Of a DNA stretch of 17,164 bases, positions 1 to 6,399 are shown piece after piece. The stretch is taken from the NCBI GenBank assembly GCA_017454425.1, contig JAFTCZ010000069.1, positions 1-17,164 on the forward strand, given 5' to 3'. Position 1 is the stretch's first letter, and the number at the start of each line of letters is the position of its first letter. A model generated the notes under the pieces. That model searched no databases, was not told the DNA's origin, and saw only the letters and a list, made by a program, of their open reading frames with translations. The stretch is from Clostridia bacterium (GTDB taxonomy: Bacteria > Bacillota_A > Clostridia > Christensenellales > UBA1242). Position numbers and translations under genes: made by a program.

Positions 1-2
1 CA

Positions 3-122
3 ATTTGTGCTCTTATTGATATTTGCCCACGCAAAATTATATTAAAAGGCGAAAAACACAAGCCAAATTTTGCTATTATTGAGCAATTATTTGAAGATAA
101 AATAGAATACCAAAAAAATTAG
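3..122 (+). CDS. 3' end of a gene, possibly the sporulation protein YtxC
   Basis: An open frame enters from the left edge and ends at TAG 120-122, giving a 39-residue C-terminal tail. The tail contains CPRKIIL and, near its end, LFEDKIEY. From memory, clostridial YtxC proteins end with a similar pattern (a PEKIII-like strand, then an IFEDRVEIC-like strand). In Bacillus subtilis ytxC lies immediately before thrS, as this frame does here. The usual cysteine-containing end of YtxC is missing, since this protein stops at YQKN. No terminator is visible between it and the thrS promoter. The frame and stop are seen directly. The family assignment is inference from a short fragment and from synteny, and another protein is quite possible. 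Confidence 0.5.
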   Translation: MCALIDICPRKIILKGEKHKPNFAIIEQLFEDKIEYQKN

Positions 123-130
123 AAAAAAGA

Positions 131-159
131 TTGACAAACAAAAAGAAAAAGATTATACT
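131..159 (+). promoter_or_regulatory. Sigma-A promoter of the thrS T-box transcript
   Basis: TTGACA at 131-136 and TATACT at 154-159 are separated by exactly 17 bases, a near-consensus housekeeping promoter. Transcription would start around 165-168, just before the 5' strand of the T-box Stem I. The promoter begins nine bases after the upstream stop codon, so thrS is transcribed separately from that gene. Confidence 0.85.
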
Positions 160-164
160 TTTCT

Positions 165-393
165 TATTGGTAGTATAACAAATGGGACAAGTAACCTTGC
201 ACACACCGTTTTTAGAGAATGTCGCCTTGGCTGAAAGCGACCAACAGGCGTGCTTGTGCCAAACCACCCGTTTGCTACTGCGTATCCTCATGCGATAGTG
301 AGGGCAAAAGAGAGGCCACACAAAAGTGGCAAAAAAGGTGGAACCGCGGGGGTAACTCGTCCTTTGTAATTTACACAAGGGCGAGTTTTTTAT
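165..393 (+). promoter_or_regulatory. T-box riboswitch, tRNA-Thr responsive
   Basis: The T-box core GGTGGAACCGCGGG lies at 337-350; its TGGA (339-342) would pair with the UCCA 3' end of an uncharged tRNA. Stem I can be drawn: AGTA 172-175 with TACT 276-279, then CAAATGGG 179-186 with CCCGTTTG 267-274 (one G-U pair). Just above lies the specifier loop, with AGTA at 190-193 on the 5' side and ACC at 263-265 on the 3' side. ACC is a threonine codon, matching the gene below. Higher up are GCACA 199-203 with TGTGC 255-259, an AGAGAAT bulge (214-220), and CGCCT 223-227 with AGGCG 246-250. Linker hairpins lie at 285-303 and 315-330. AAAGG 334-338 can pair with CCTTT 361-365 as antiterminator, competing with the terminator at 354-387. 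Threonine starvation should therefore raise thrS expression. Confidence 0.93.
354..393 (+). terminator. Regulated intrinsic terminator of the T-box leader
   Basis: The arm 354-367 pairs with 375-387 around the loop AATTTAC, with one bulged T, and is followed by a T-rich run at 386-393. The 5' arm contains the CCTTT that the T-box antiterminator would sequester, so termination depends on tRNA charging. Confidence 0.88.
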
Positions 394-418
394 TTGCCCG
401 GTGTTTTGGGAGGAAATT

Positions 419-2344
419 ATGGAAATTAAATTAAAAGATAACTCAATAATAAGTGTTAAGCAAGGTGCAACAGTTTTTGATGTGGCAAAACAAATAAGCG
501 AAGGGCTTGCGCGCACTGCAATTGCGGGTTGTGTAAATGGTCATATGGTGCAACTGTCAAGTCCTGTCAGCAATAATGACATGGTTGAGGTAATAACCCT
601 AAAAGATGAAAGGGGAATGGAAGTTATGCGTCATTCTACGGCGCATATAATGGCGTTGGCTGTTAAAAGGCTTTATCCTGATGTAAAAATAACCATAGGA
701 CCAGCAGTAAAAGATGGGTTTTATTATGACTTTGACTTTACCCAACAAATAAGTTCAAGCGACTTGCCTAAAATAGAAGAAGAAATGGCAAAAATTATTA
801 AATCTGGCCTCAAGTTTGAAAGAGGGGAAATAACAAAAGCGCAAGGACGAAAAATTTTTGGCAGCTTAAACGAAACTTACAAATTAGAGATTTTGGAAGA
901 AATTCCTGAAGGCGAAAAAATATCTGTTTATAGATTGGGTGAATATATTGACCTATGTCGTGGCCCACACCTAGAGGATATATCAATAGTCAAGGCCTTT
1001 AAGTTGCAATCTGCAACAGGTGCTTATTGGCGTGGTGACGAGCACAACAAGATGCTTACTCGTATTTATGGTACATGTTTTCCAAAAAAGAGTGAGCTAG
1101 ATGAATATCTCGAAAGGCTAGAGCAAGCAAAACTTCGTGACCACCGCAAAATTGGAAAAGAACAAGAATTGTTTATGTTTTCTGATGTAGTGGGTAAGGG
1201 TTTGCCTATGTGGTTGCCAAAGGGATTTGTGCTTCGTAGAACATTAAGTGATTATATAATGAACAAAGAATTAGAATGTGGCTATCAACATGTTCTTACA
1301 CCTTGCATAGGTTCTTCAACATTATACAAAACTTCTGGACATTGGGAACACTATAAAGATGATATGTTTCCTAGCATGAAGCTTGATGACGAAGAATATG
1401 TGTTGCGCCCTATGAACTGTCCTCATCACATGATGATGTTCAAAAATTCTATGCATTCATACAAAGACTTGCCACTTCGTGTTGCCGAAATTGCAACAGA
1501 TTTTAGATATGAGGCAAGTGGAACCCTGCTGGGGCTTGAGCGTACCCGTTGGCTTACGCAAAACGACTCGCACATCTTTTGTCGTCCGGACCAAATAAAG
1601 CAAGAAGTAGAAGGCGTTGTCAAGTTGGTGCTTGATGTGTACAAAGATTTTGGCTTTAATGATTATAAATTTAGGCTATCTTTGCGTGACAAAAAATCTG
1701 ATAAATACTTTCCAAATGACGATTTGTGGGAAAAGAGTGAAAGCGCATTAAGACAAATTCTTATTGACAACAAAGTTGATTTTTACGAGGCAGAGGGCGA
1801 AGCCGCATTTTATGGTCCGAAGATTGACATTCAAGTTTATAGTGCGATTGGGCATGAGATAACGCTATCTACAATTCAGCTTGATTATCAATTGCCCGAA
1901 AGGTTTGAATTAGAGTACATTGACGAAAATGGCAACAAACAACGCCCAGTTGTTATTCATCGTGCAATACTTGGCTCTTTGGGCAGATTTACTGCATTTT
2001 TAATAGAGCACTTTGCAGGCGCATTTCCATTGTGGCTAAGCCCAGTTCAGGTAAAAGTTTTGTCACTTACTGACCGTACGGCTGGGGACGCAGATGCACT
2101 TGTTTGCCGCCTTAATTCCTTGGGGCTTCGTGCCGAGGCAGATAACCGTAATGAAAAGATTGGTTACAAAATTCGCGAAGCACAACTTCACAAAGTGCCA
2201 TATATGGTGGTTATTGGTGACAAAGAACACGAAGAGGGCACTGTGTCTGTCCGCCACCGCAAAAAAGGCGATATTGGCAGTATGCCAATTGATGATTTTG
2301 TACAACTTGTTGTACAACAAAACAAAACAAAAGCACTAGACTAA
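419..2344 (+). CDS. thrS: Threonyl-tRNA synthetase
   Basis: This cytoplasmic class II synthetase charges tRNA-Thr. The 641-residue length is full size. In order: a TGS domain (about 1-62), the second editing-type domain with HSTAH at 72-76, the catalytic core, and a C-terminal anticodon-binding domain (about 545-641). The zinc ligands are visible: Cys334 in MNCPHH, His385 in NDSHIF and His514 in VIHRAILGS. Motif 2 begins at Arg363 (RYEASGTLLGLERTR) and motif 3 is HRAILGSLGRF. I chose ATG 419 because GGGAGG (408-413) sits five bases upstream. An in-frame GTG at 401 would put the ribosome binding site inside the gene. Expression is controlled by the T-box leader, whose specifier is a Thr codon. 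The gene is a single-gene unit closed by a terminator at 2351-2378. Confidence 0.97.
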   Translation: MEIKLKDNSIISVKQGATVFDVAKQISEGLARTAIAGCVNGHMVQLSSPVSNNDMVEVITLKDERGMEVMRHSTAHIMALAVKRLYPDVKITIGPAVKDGFYYDFDFTQQISSSDLPKIEEEMAKIIKSGLKFERGEITKAQGRKIFGSLNETYKLEILEEIPEGEKISVYRLGEYIDLCRGPHLEDISIVKAFKLQSATGAYWRGDEHNKMLTRIYGTCFPKKSELDEYLERLEQAKLRDHRKIGKEQELFMFSDVVGKGLPMWLPKGFVLRRTLSDYIMNKELECGYQHVLTPCIGSSTLYKTSGHWEHYKDDMFPSMKLDDEEYVLRPMNCPHHMMMFKNSMHSYKDLPLRVAEIATDFRYEASGTLLGLERTRWLTQNDSHIFCRPDQIKQEVEGVVKLVLDVYKDFGFNDYKFRLSLRDKKSDKYFPNDDLWEKSESALRQILIDNKVDFYEAEGEAAFYGPKIDIQVYSAIGHEITLSTIQLDYQLPERFELEYIDENGNKQRPVVIHRAILGSLGRFTAFLIEHFAGAFPLWLSPVQVKVLSLTDRTAGDADALVCRLNSLGLRAEADNRNEKIGYKIREAQLHKVPYMVVIGDKEHEEGTVSVRHRKKGDIGSMPIDDFVQLVVQQNKTKALD

Positions 2345-2350
2345 CGCTTT

Positions 2351-2378
2351 AACATCAACCAATATGGTTGATGTTTTT
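2351..2378 (+). terminator. Intrinsic terminator after thrS
   Basis: A perfect 10-bp stem, AACATCAACC (2351-2360) with GGTTGATGTT (2366-2375), has a 5-base loop and runs into TTTTT. It lies seven bases after the thrS stop codon. Confidence 0.9.
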
Positions 2379-2396
2379 GTTTTAGCATTTTATTAT
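2368..2396 (+). promoter_or_regulatory. Possible weak promoter of the unknown gene
   Basis: TTGATG 2368-2373 and TATTAT 2391-2396 are 17 bases apart. The -35 lies inside the 3' arm of the thrS terminator. This is the best candidate between the terminator and the next gene, but the match is weak in AT-rich DNA. Confidence 0.3.
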
Positions 2397-2427
2397 AAAC
2401 ATAGTTAACAATGGCAATACTTTGTTT

Positions 2428-4137
2428 ATGCAAATTTTACCATTATTAACAGCAAACATGTGTGTTTTGTTTGTTTTAAGTTTTGTTTTTTACAATTTGC
2501 GCTCGCACAAATTTGGTGGGGTGGTTTATAACACAAAAAAATATAAATTAATCAAAAAGCAATTTTTATTTAGCCACAATATTGTTTACAAAAACCCCCA
2601 AGGTATTGTTTTTTATGCAGAGTTAGAGGGTGGTTTTTATATTATTTTGGGGCAAAAAGCGCATATACATCTACAAATAGAAAACATGGGTAGTATGCAC
2701 CTTTTTAACGCAAACCCAAGTTTTATTCGCGCATACTATTCGCAAAATAATTGTGCATACTACCAAATTGACAAAATGCATACCACTGTACCCAAAAAAG
2801 CAAAGATTAATGTGTTTGTTTGTGGTTGCCAGTACAAGTGGGTGCCCAGTCGTGGTGGATTAAGGATTAAATATCAAAACCATAATTATGACATCATTTT
2901 TGGGTCCAATGTTAAGTGTCAGTCAAAAAGCATCAATCACTTATATCTTGAGTTTGATGATGACCAAAAGATTGATTATTCGTCTTTTGGGTTTTATGTC
3001 GCGCCAAAGGATGAAAAAAGGCAGTTTCTTAATGATAATTTTGGTTTTATTGATACCAAAACATGGCATAACAAAAAGGAATATTTATTTTATTACAGCC
3101 CACAAACAAGTCCGCAAAAAACATATTTTACTGAAAAACTAAAAGAAAAAACCTACACAATTCTTACCAAAATTCATTATAAAAACTATGTGACAATTAT
3201 GCCTACATCATATTGTATGCTTACGAAAAGTGACTTTATTAAAATAAGATTAAGTGATTTTGGTATAGGCAAGGTGATTGACCTAAAAAAGAAAAAGCAA
3301 ACTATTCAGGTTGTTGACATGGATACCAATTTTTGCATGCATCTTGTTTTTTCTCGCAAAATACTAAAATGCTTTTTGGGTTGTGTGTTTGGTCAACTGT
3401 ATTTGTTTATTGAATTAGAAAATTGCGCTGTTGTAGAATTTAGACCTTTTTGTCTTGATTTTGATGTATCACTTTTTGCAAAGGCATCGGTTCAATATTT
3501 TTTAACATCTATAAAAAATAAATACAAATCACCAACAAACATAAAACTTTTATCGCTTGAAAATATCTTAATCTTATTAAATAATCAAAGCCTTTGCGGT
3601 GCGCATTTTGACATCTTTGCATATATTAGTGGGTTATACCTACAAAATTTGCCACATAATATATGTTTTTTAGTGGCTAACTTACTGCTAACAAATTGTA
3701 TAACAAACAACGACACCAAATTATCAAAAGCGGACAAAAAACTTATAATTAACTGCCTAAAGGATATAAACAAATATGACAAAGAGTTGGCATATTGTTT
3801 TGTTTATAAACTTTTGCATGTCATAAAAGATAAGGACTTAAGAAGGTTTTTGCAAGAAGTTTTGGCAATCAACAAGCCTTTTGTTTACAATTCGTTTGAG
3901 TATTTTTTTACCCATGTTTTGGGAGTTAAGATAAAGGGTGGTTGTGTTTGGGTCGAAAGCCCATTAATAGATTATGTTTTAAGGCTTTTTATTAACAACA
4001 AAAGCATAGAAATTCAAGCAAAACAGGGTCAGGATAGTGGTGTAAGCATTGATGGTTTGCAATATATTGGGCGCAATTATGTTAATGTTAATTTATCGTC
4101 TTTTGGGCACGCAACAATACAATGTTCGCCAAAATAA
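2428..4137 (+). CDS. Unknown protein, 569 residues, N-terminal hydrophobic segment
   Basis: I do not recognise a family with confidence. The N-terminus has one hydrophobic stretch (about residues 3-22) followed by RSHK, which fits a signal anchor or uncleaved signal. The rest is rich in Tyr, Phe, Asn, Lys and Cys and looks beta-rich up to about residue 330, then more helical (about 350-490). The end (about 505-569) has an LGVKIKGG turn, a SPLIDYVLR strand and a VSIDG...N motif. That pattern faintly resembles the closing beta-domain of GH94/GH65-type glycoside phosphorylases, but I see no catalytic motif, so this is only a hint. The start is uncertain. ATG 2428 lacks a Shine-Dalgarno, as do TTG 2422 and ATG 2458. 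The frame stays open for 570 codons, so it is very likely a real gene. It stands alone between the thrS terminator and the rarA promoter. Bases 2732-2759 match the intergenic repeat at 6177 and 8051. Confidence 0.75.
   Translation: MQILPLLTANMCVLFVLSFVFYNLRSHKFGGVVYNTKKYKLIKKQFLFSHNIVYKNPQGIVFYAELEGGFYIILGQKAHIHLQIENMGSMHLFNANPSFIRAYYSQNNCAYYQIDKMHTTVPKKAKINVFVCGCQYKWVPSRGGLRIKYQNHNYDIIFGSNVKCQSKSINHLYLEFDDDQKIDYSSFGFYVAPKDEKRQFLNDNFGFIDTKTWHNKKEYLFYYSPQTSPQKTYFTEKLKEKTYTILTKIHYKNYVTIMPTSYCMLTKSDFIKIRLSDFGIGKVIDLKKKKQTIQVVDMDTNFCMHLVFSRKILKCFLGCVFGQLYLFIELENCAVVEFRPFCLDFDVSLFAKASVQYFLTSIKNKYKSPTNIKLLSLENILILLNNQSLCGAHFDIFAYISGLYLQNLPHNICFLVANLLLTNCITNNDTKLSKADKKLIINCLKDINKYDKELAYCFVYKLLHVIKDKDLRRFLQEVLAINKPFVYNSFEYFFTHVLGVKIKGGCVWVESPLIDYVLRLFINNKSIEIQAKQGQDSGVSIDGLQYIGRNYVNVNLSSFGHATIQCSPK
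2732..2759 (+). repeat. Partial repeat copy C inside the unknown gene
   Basis: Bases 2732-2747 are identical over 16 bases (CATACTATTCGCAAAA) to the start of copy A at 6177-6192, and 15 of them match copy B at 8051-8065. After a few differing bases, GTGCATA (2753-2759) matches the first hairpin arm of copy B. The second arm is only weakly preserved, near an ATGCAT around 2778. In frame it encodes AYYSQNNCAYY (residues 102-112). Confidence 0.55.
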
Positions 4138-4155
4138 GAAAACAAAAGCATATTA

Positions 4156-4191
4156 TTGCCAAATAATTATCTTTGTGTTACAATAACACAA
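4156..4191 (+). promoter_or_regulatory. rarA promoter with overlapping perfect palindrome
   Basis: TTGCCA 4156-4161 and TACAAT 4179-4184 have a 17-base spacer, giving a transcript that starts only about ten bases before the ATG. TTGTGTTA (4173-4180) and TAACACAA (4184-4191) form a perfect 8-bp inverted repeat around CAA, covering the -10 box and the expected start site. The position suits a repressor operator. The promoter call is solid; the regulator is unknown. Confidence 0.65.
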
Positions 4192-4201
4192 GAGGTGTAA
4201 T

Positions 4202-5497
4202 ATGGAGGATTTGTTATCAAACGAGTACAAACGCAATGCGCCGCTTTACGAGCGTATGCGCCCTAGTATTATTGATGATTTTATTGGGCAAGAGCATATT
4301 GTTGGTAAAAACAGCCTGTTAAGGCGTGCAATTAGTTCGGACATGTTGGGAAGTTGCATATTTTTTGGGCCACCCGGCACAGGTAAAACAACATTGGCAA
4401 ACATTATTGCAAACACAACAAAAGCAAAGTTTGTCAAGCTTAATGCGGTTTCAAGCGGTGTTGCTGATGCAAAAAAAGTTATTGATGAGGCAAAACAACA
4501 CTATTTTATGACGGGCAAAAGCACTTATTTGTTGCTTGATGAATGTCACCGCTGGAACAAAGCCCAATCAGACAGCGTTTTGTCCGCTATTGAAGAAGGG
4601 TATATTATTTTTATTGGTTCAACTACCGAAAATCCTTTTATTTCAATGACTCGCGCTATTGTATCAAGATGCCGAATATTTGAATTTAAGGCTTTGTCTA
4701 GTGATGATATAAAAACAGCACTTTTGCGCGCCGTTGCCGATAAAGAAAAAGGACTTGGTAATCTTAATATCAACCTTACAGATGAGGCACTCGAACATTT
4801 TGCATGGGCAAGCAATGGTGATTTAAGGTGTGCCATGACAGCACTCGAACTTGCTGTAAAAACAACGCCGTTAGATAAAAAAGGACAAATAACAATAGAT
4901 AAACAAACAGCAAGCGAATCAATTCAGCGTAAGGTTATTTCGACTGATGAAAACATGTATTATGACATGTTGTCAGCCTTTTGCAAAAGCATTAGGGGAA
5001 GTGATGCCGATGCGGCGCTGTATTGGTCAAATCGCTTAATTAGTGCGGGCTGTGACCCTTTGCTTATTGCAAGACGCCTTATGGCGCACTGCAGTGAAGA
5101 TATAGGAATGGCAGACAGCAACGCGCTTTTGCTTGCAACATCGGCACTTGTTGCATTAAAAAACATGGGCTTGCCCGAAGGGAACATACCACTTTCGCAC
5201 GCTATTATTTATGCTTGTGAGGCACCAAAATCAAATAGTGTGGTTGTGGCTATTGCAAAAGCCCAAAAAGATGTTGAACACACGGGCAGTGACAATGTAC
5301 CAAATCACTTAAAAAACCACCCAACACTCGACCACAAAACACCATACAAATATCCACACGACTTTGGCGGATATGTTTATCAACAATATTTGCCCGACAA
5401 CATAAAAGACCACATTTACTATGTGCCAAGCCAAAATGGAAGGGAAAAAGGCCTAGTTAGGCGCAAGGTTTTCAAGCCAAACGAAGACACAAAATAG
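4202..5497 (+). CDS. rarA: RarA/MgsA replication-associated AAA+ ATPase
   Basis: RarA is a clamp-loader-like AAA+ ATPase that acts at stalled replication forks and gaps. The protein has 431 residues, a normal length. Walker A is GPPGTGKT (56-63), Walker B with its extension is LLLDECHRWNKAQ (110-122), and sensor 1 is GSTTENP (139-145). The SRC at about 155-157 holds the likely arginine finger. The C-terminal half carries the RarA tetramerisation region, including RRLMAHCSEDIGMAD and the YKYPHDFGGYV signature near residue 390. DECH in place of the DEIH of proteobacterial RarA appears, from memory, in other clostridial members, so it is not a defect. AGAGGTG at 4191-4197 precedes ATG 4202. The gene has its own promoter, with a palindrome over the -10. 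No terminator follows it, so some readthrough into the rubrerythrin gene is possible. Confidence 0.95.
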   Translation: MEDLLSNEYKRNAPLYERMRPSIIDDFIGQEHIVGKNSLLRRAISSDMLGSCIFFGPPGTGKTTLANIIANTTKAKFVKLNAVSSGVADAKKVIDEAKQHYFMTGKSTYLLLDECHRWNKAQSDSVLSAIEEGYIIFIGSTTENPFISMTRAIVSRCRIFEFKALSSDDIKTALLRAVADKEKGLGNLNINLTDEALEHFAWASNGDLRCAMTALELAVKTTPLDKKGQITIDKQTASESIQRKVISTDENMYYDMLSAFCKSIRGSDADAALYWSNRLISAGCDPLLIARRLMAHCSEDIGMADSNALLLATSALVALKNMGLPEGNIPLSHAIIYACEAPKSNSVVVAIAKAQKDVEHTGSDNVPNHLKNHPTLDHKTPYKYPHDFGGYVYQQYLPDNIKDHIYYVPSQNGREKGLVRRKVFKPNEDTK

Positions 5498-5507
5498 TTT
5501 TATTTGA

Positions 5508-5536
5508 TTGTCAAAAATTTTACTATTTGGTATAAT
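5508..5536 (+). promoter_or_regulatory. Promoter of the rubrerythrin gene
   Basis: TTGTCA 5508-5513 and a perfect TATAAT 5531-5536 are 17 bases apart, with an extended -10 (TGG at 5528-5530). This is a strong promoter, fitting an abundant protein. I see no complete PerR-type palindrome around it. Confidence 0.82.
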
Positions 5537-5567
5537 AAAACCATAAATACAAAAGGGGAATAATTTT

Positions 5568-6119
5568 ATGGAACTAAAAAAGATTGATGCTCTTAAAGGC
5601 ACTCAAACAGAAAAGAATTTGATGGAAGCATTTGCAGGAGAGAGTCAAGCCCGCAATAAATATGATTATTTTGCAAGCATAGCAAAAAAAGAAGGCTATG
5701 TTCAAATTGCAAACTATTTTACTGAAACAGCACTAAACGAAAAAGAGCATGCCAAAATTTGGTTCAAACTTTTCCATGGTATGGGCAGTACAAAAGAATG
5801 TCTAAAATGGGCAAGTGAAGGCGAAAACTATGAGTGGACGACAATGTACGAAAATTTTGCAAAAACTGCCGAAAAAGAAGGTTTTGCCGAAATTGCTAAG
5901 TTGTTTAGAGGCGTTGCACAAATAGAGAAGAACCACGAAGCAAGATTTAAGGATTTGCTTGCAAATATTGAACAAGGAAAAACCTTTAAGCGTGAAGACG
6001 AGCAAGAATGGGTATGCTTAAATTGTGGTCATCACTATTTTGGCAAAACAGCCCCACAAGAGTGCCCAGTGTGTGCACACCCACAATCATATTTTGCATT
6101 AATAAAAAAAGATTATTAA
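5568..6119 (+). CDS. rbr: Rubrerythrin
   Basis: Rubrerythrin is a cytoplasmic non-haem iron peroxidase that reduces hydrogen peroxide in anaerobes. The 183-residue protein has the classic two-part layout. The four-helix diiron domain (about 1-140) shows all expected ligands: Glu25 in AFAGES, Glu58 and His61 (ExxH), Glu86 and Glu89 in GENYEW, and Glu120 and His123 (ExxH). The C-terminal rubredoxin-like domain has Cys150, Cys153, Cys166 and Cys169 (CLNC, CPVC) for one Fe(Cys)4 site. AAAAGGGGA lies about nine bases before ATG 5568. It is a single-gene unit with a strong promoter and its own terminator. The electron donor is not encoded in the window. The enzyme supports an anaerobic or microaerophilic lifestyle. 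Confidence 0.96.
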   Translation: MELKKIDALKGTQTEKNLMEAFAGESQARNKYDYFASIAKKEGYVQIANYFTETALNEKEHAKIWFKLFHGMGSTKECLKWASEGENYEWTTMYENFAKTAEKEGFAEIAKLFRGVAQIEKNHEARFKDLLANIEQGKTFKREDEQEWVCLNCGHHYFGKTAPQECPVCAHPQSYFALIKKDY

Positions 6120-6145
6120 AAAAAGGCCCACAGGGGTCTTTTATG
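6117..6145 (+). terminator. Intrinsic terminator after the rubrerythrin gene
   Basis: AAAAGGCCC (6121-6129) pairs with GGGTCTTTT (6134-6142), including one G-T pair, around the loop ACAG. The stem starts right after the stop codon and ends in four T residues. Confidence 0.8.
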
Positions 6146-6174
6146 TATTATGCAACAAAATGCGCGTTTTAGCT

Positions 6175-6233
6175 GCCATACTATTCGCAAAACAAAGATG
6201 CATATTAATTGCTATGCATATCTATTTGTGGCA
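6175..6233 (+). repeat. Structured intergenic repeat, copy A
   Basis: The 19 bases at 6178-6196 (ATACTATTCGCAAAACAAA) are identical to copy B at 8051-8069. A hairpin follows: ATGCATA (6198-6204) with TATGCAT (6213-6219), loop TTAATTGC. It is extended by ACAAA (6192-6196) with TTTGT (6225-6229), and GCCA 6175-6178 could add pairs with TGGC 6229-6232. It starts about 30 bases after the rubrerythrin terminator and has no convincing reading frame. Confidence 0.7.
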
Positions 6234-6308
6234 AAAATGATAAAAAAAAAGAGTAAATAACAAAAGCTTATCAAAAAACACGCAAGTCAATAATAAAAGC
6301 AAAAAAAC

Positions 6309-6330
6309 ATAAAAGTGTTGACGCTTTTAT
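6309..6330 (+). promoter_or_regulatory. Inverted repeat abutting the lgt -35 box
   Basis: ATAAAAGTG (6309-6317) pairs with CGCTTTTAT (6322-6330) around TTGA, nine pairs with one G-T. Its last base touches the -35 TTGACA at 6331. It could be an operator or a weak transcription stop (it ends in TTTTATTT). The rest of 6234-6308 is plain AT-rich DNA in which I see nothing else. Confidence 0.4.
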
Positions 6331-6359
6331 TTGACATTAACACAAAAACTATATATACT
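6331..6359 (+). promoter_or_regulatory. Sigma-A promoter of the lgt operon
   Basis: TTGACA 6331-6336 and TATACT 6354-6359 are separated by 17 bases, the same hexamers and spacing as the thrS promoter. The start is expected near 6366, leaving a leader of about 34 bases. Confidence 0.85.
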
Positions 6360-6399
6360 CTTATTTACTAGTAAACAACATTAAAAGGAGGAGCATTAA

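Noticed and set aside
76..516. Minus-strand open frame of 146 codons over the thrS leader
   Set aside because: It lies across the promoter, T-box and thrS start. Its translation is low in recognisable motifs, and the + strand fully explains the region.
2300..2322. Tandem TTGTACAAC palindromes near the end of thrS
   Set aside because: They encode conserved-looking C-terminal residues (VQLVVQQ) and lie before a separate good terminator, so they are probably a codon coincidence.
2411..2449. Short open frame starting at ATG 2411, a possible leader peptide before the unknown gene
   Set aside because: It has only 12 codons, no Shine-Dalgarno and no regulatory codon run, and it overlaps the proposed start.
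4173..4191. Reading the rarA palindrome as a Rex site
   Set aside because: The inner bases and the 19-base length do not fit the usual 18-base Rex site, and no redox gene is controlled by it here.
6238..6261. Tiny open frame in the spacer before lgt (MIKKKSK)
   Set aside because: Seven codons in an A-run with no ribosome binding site.
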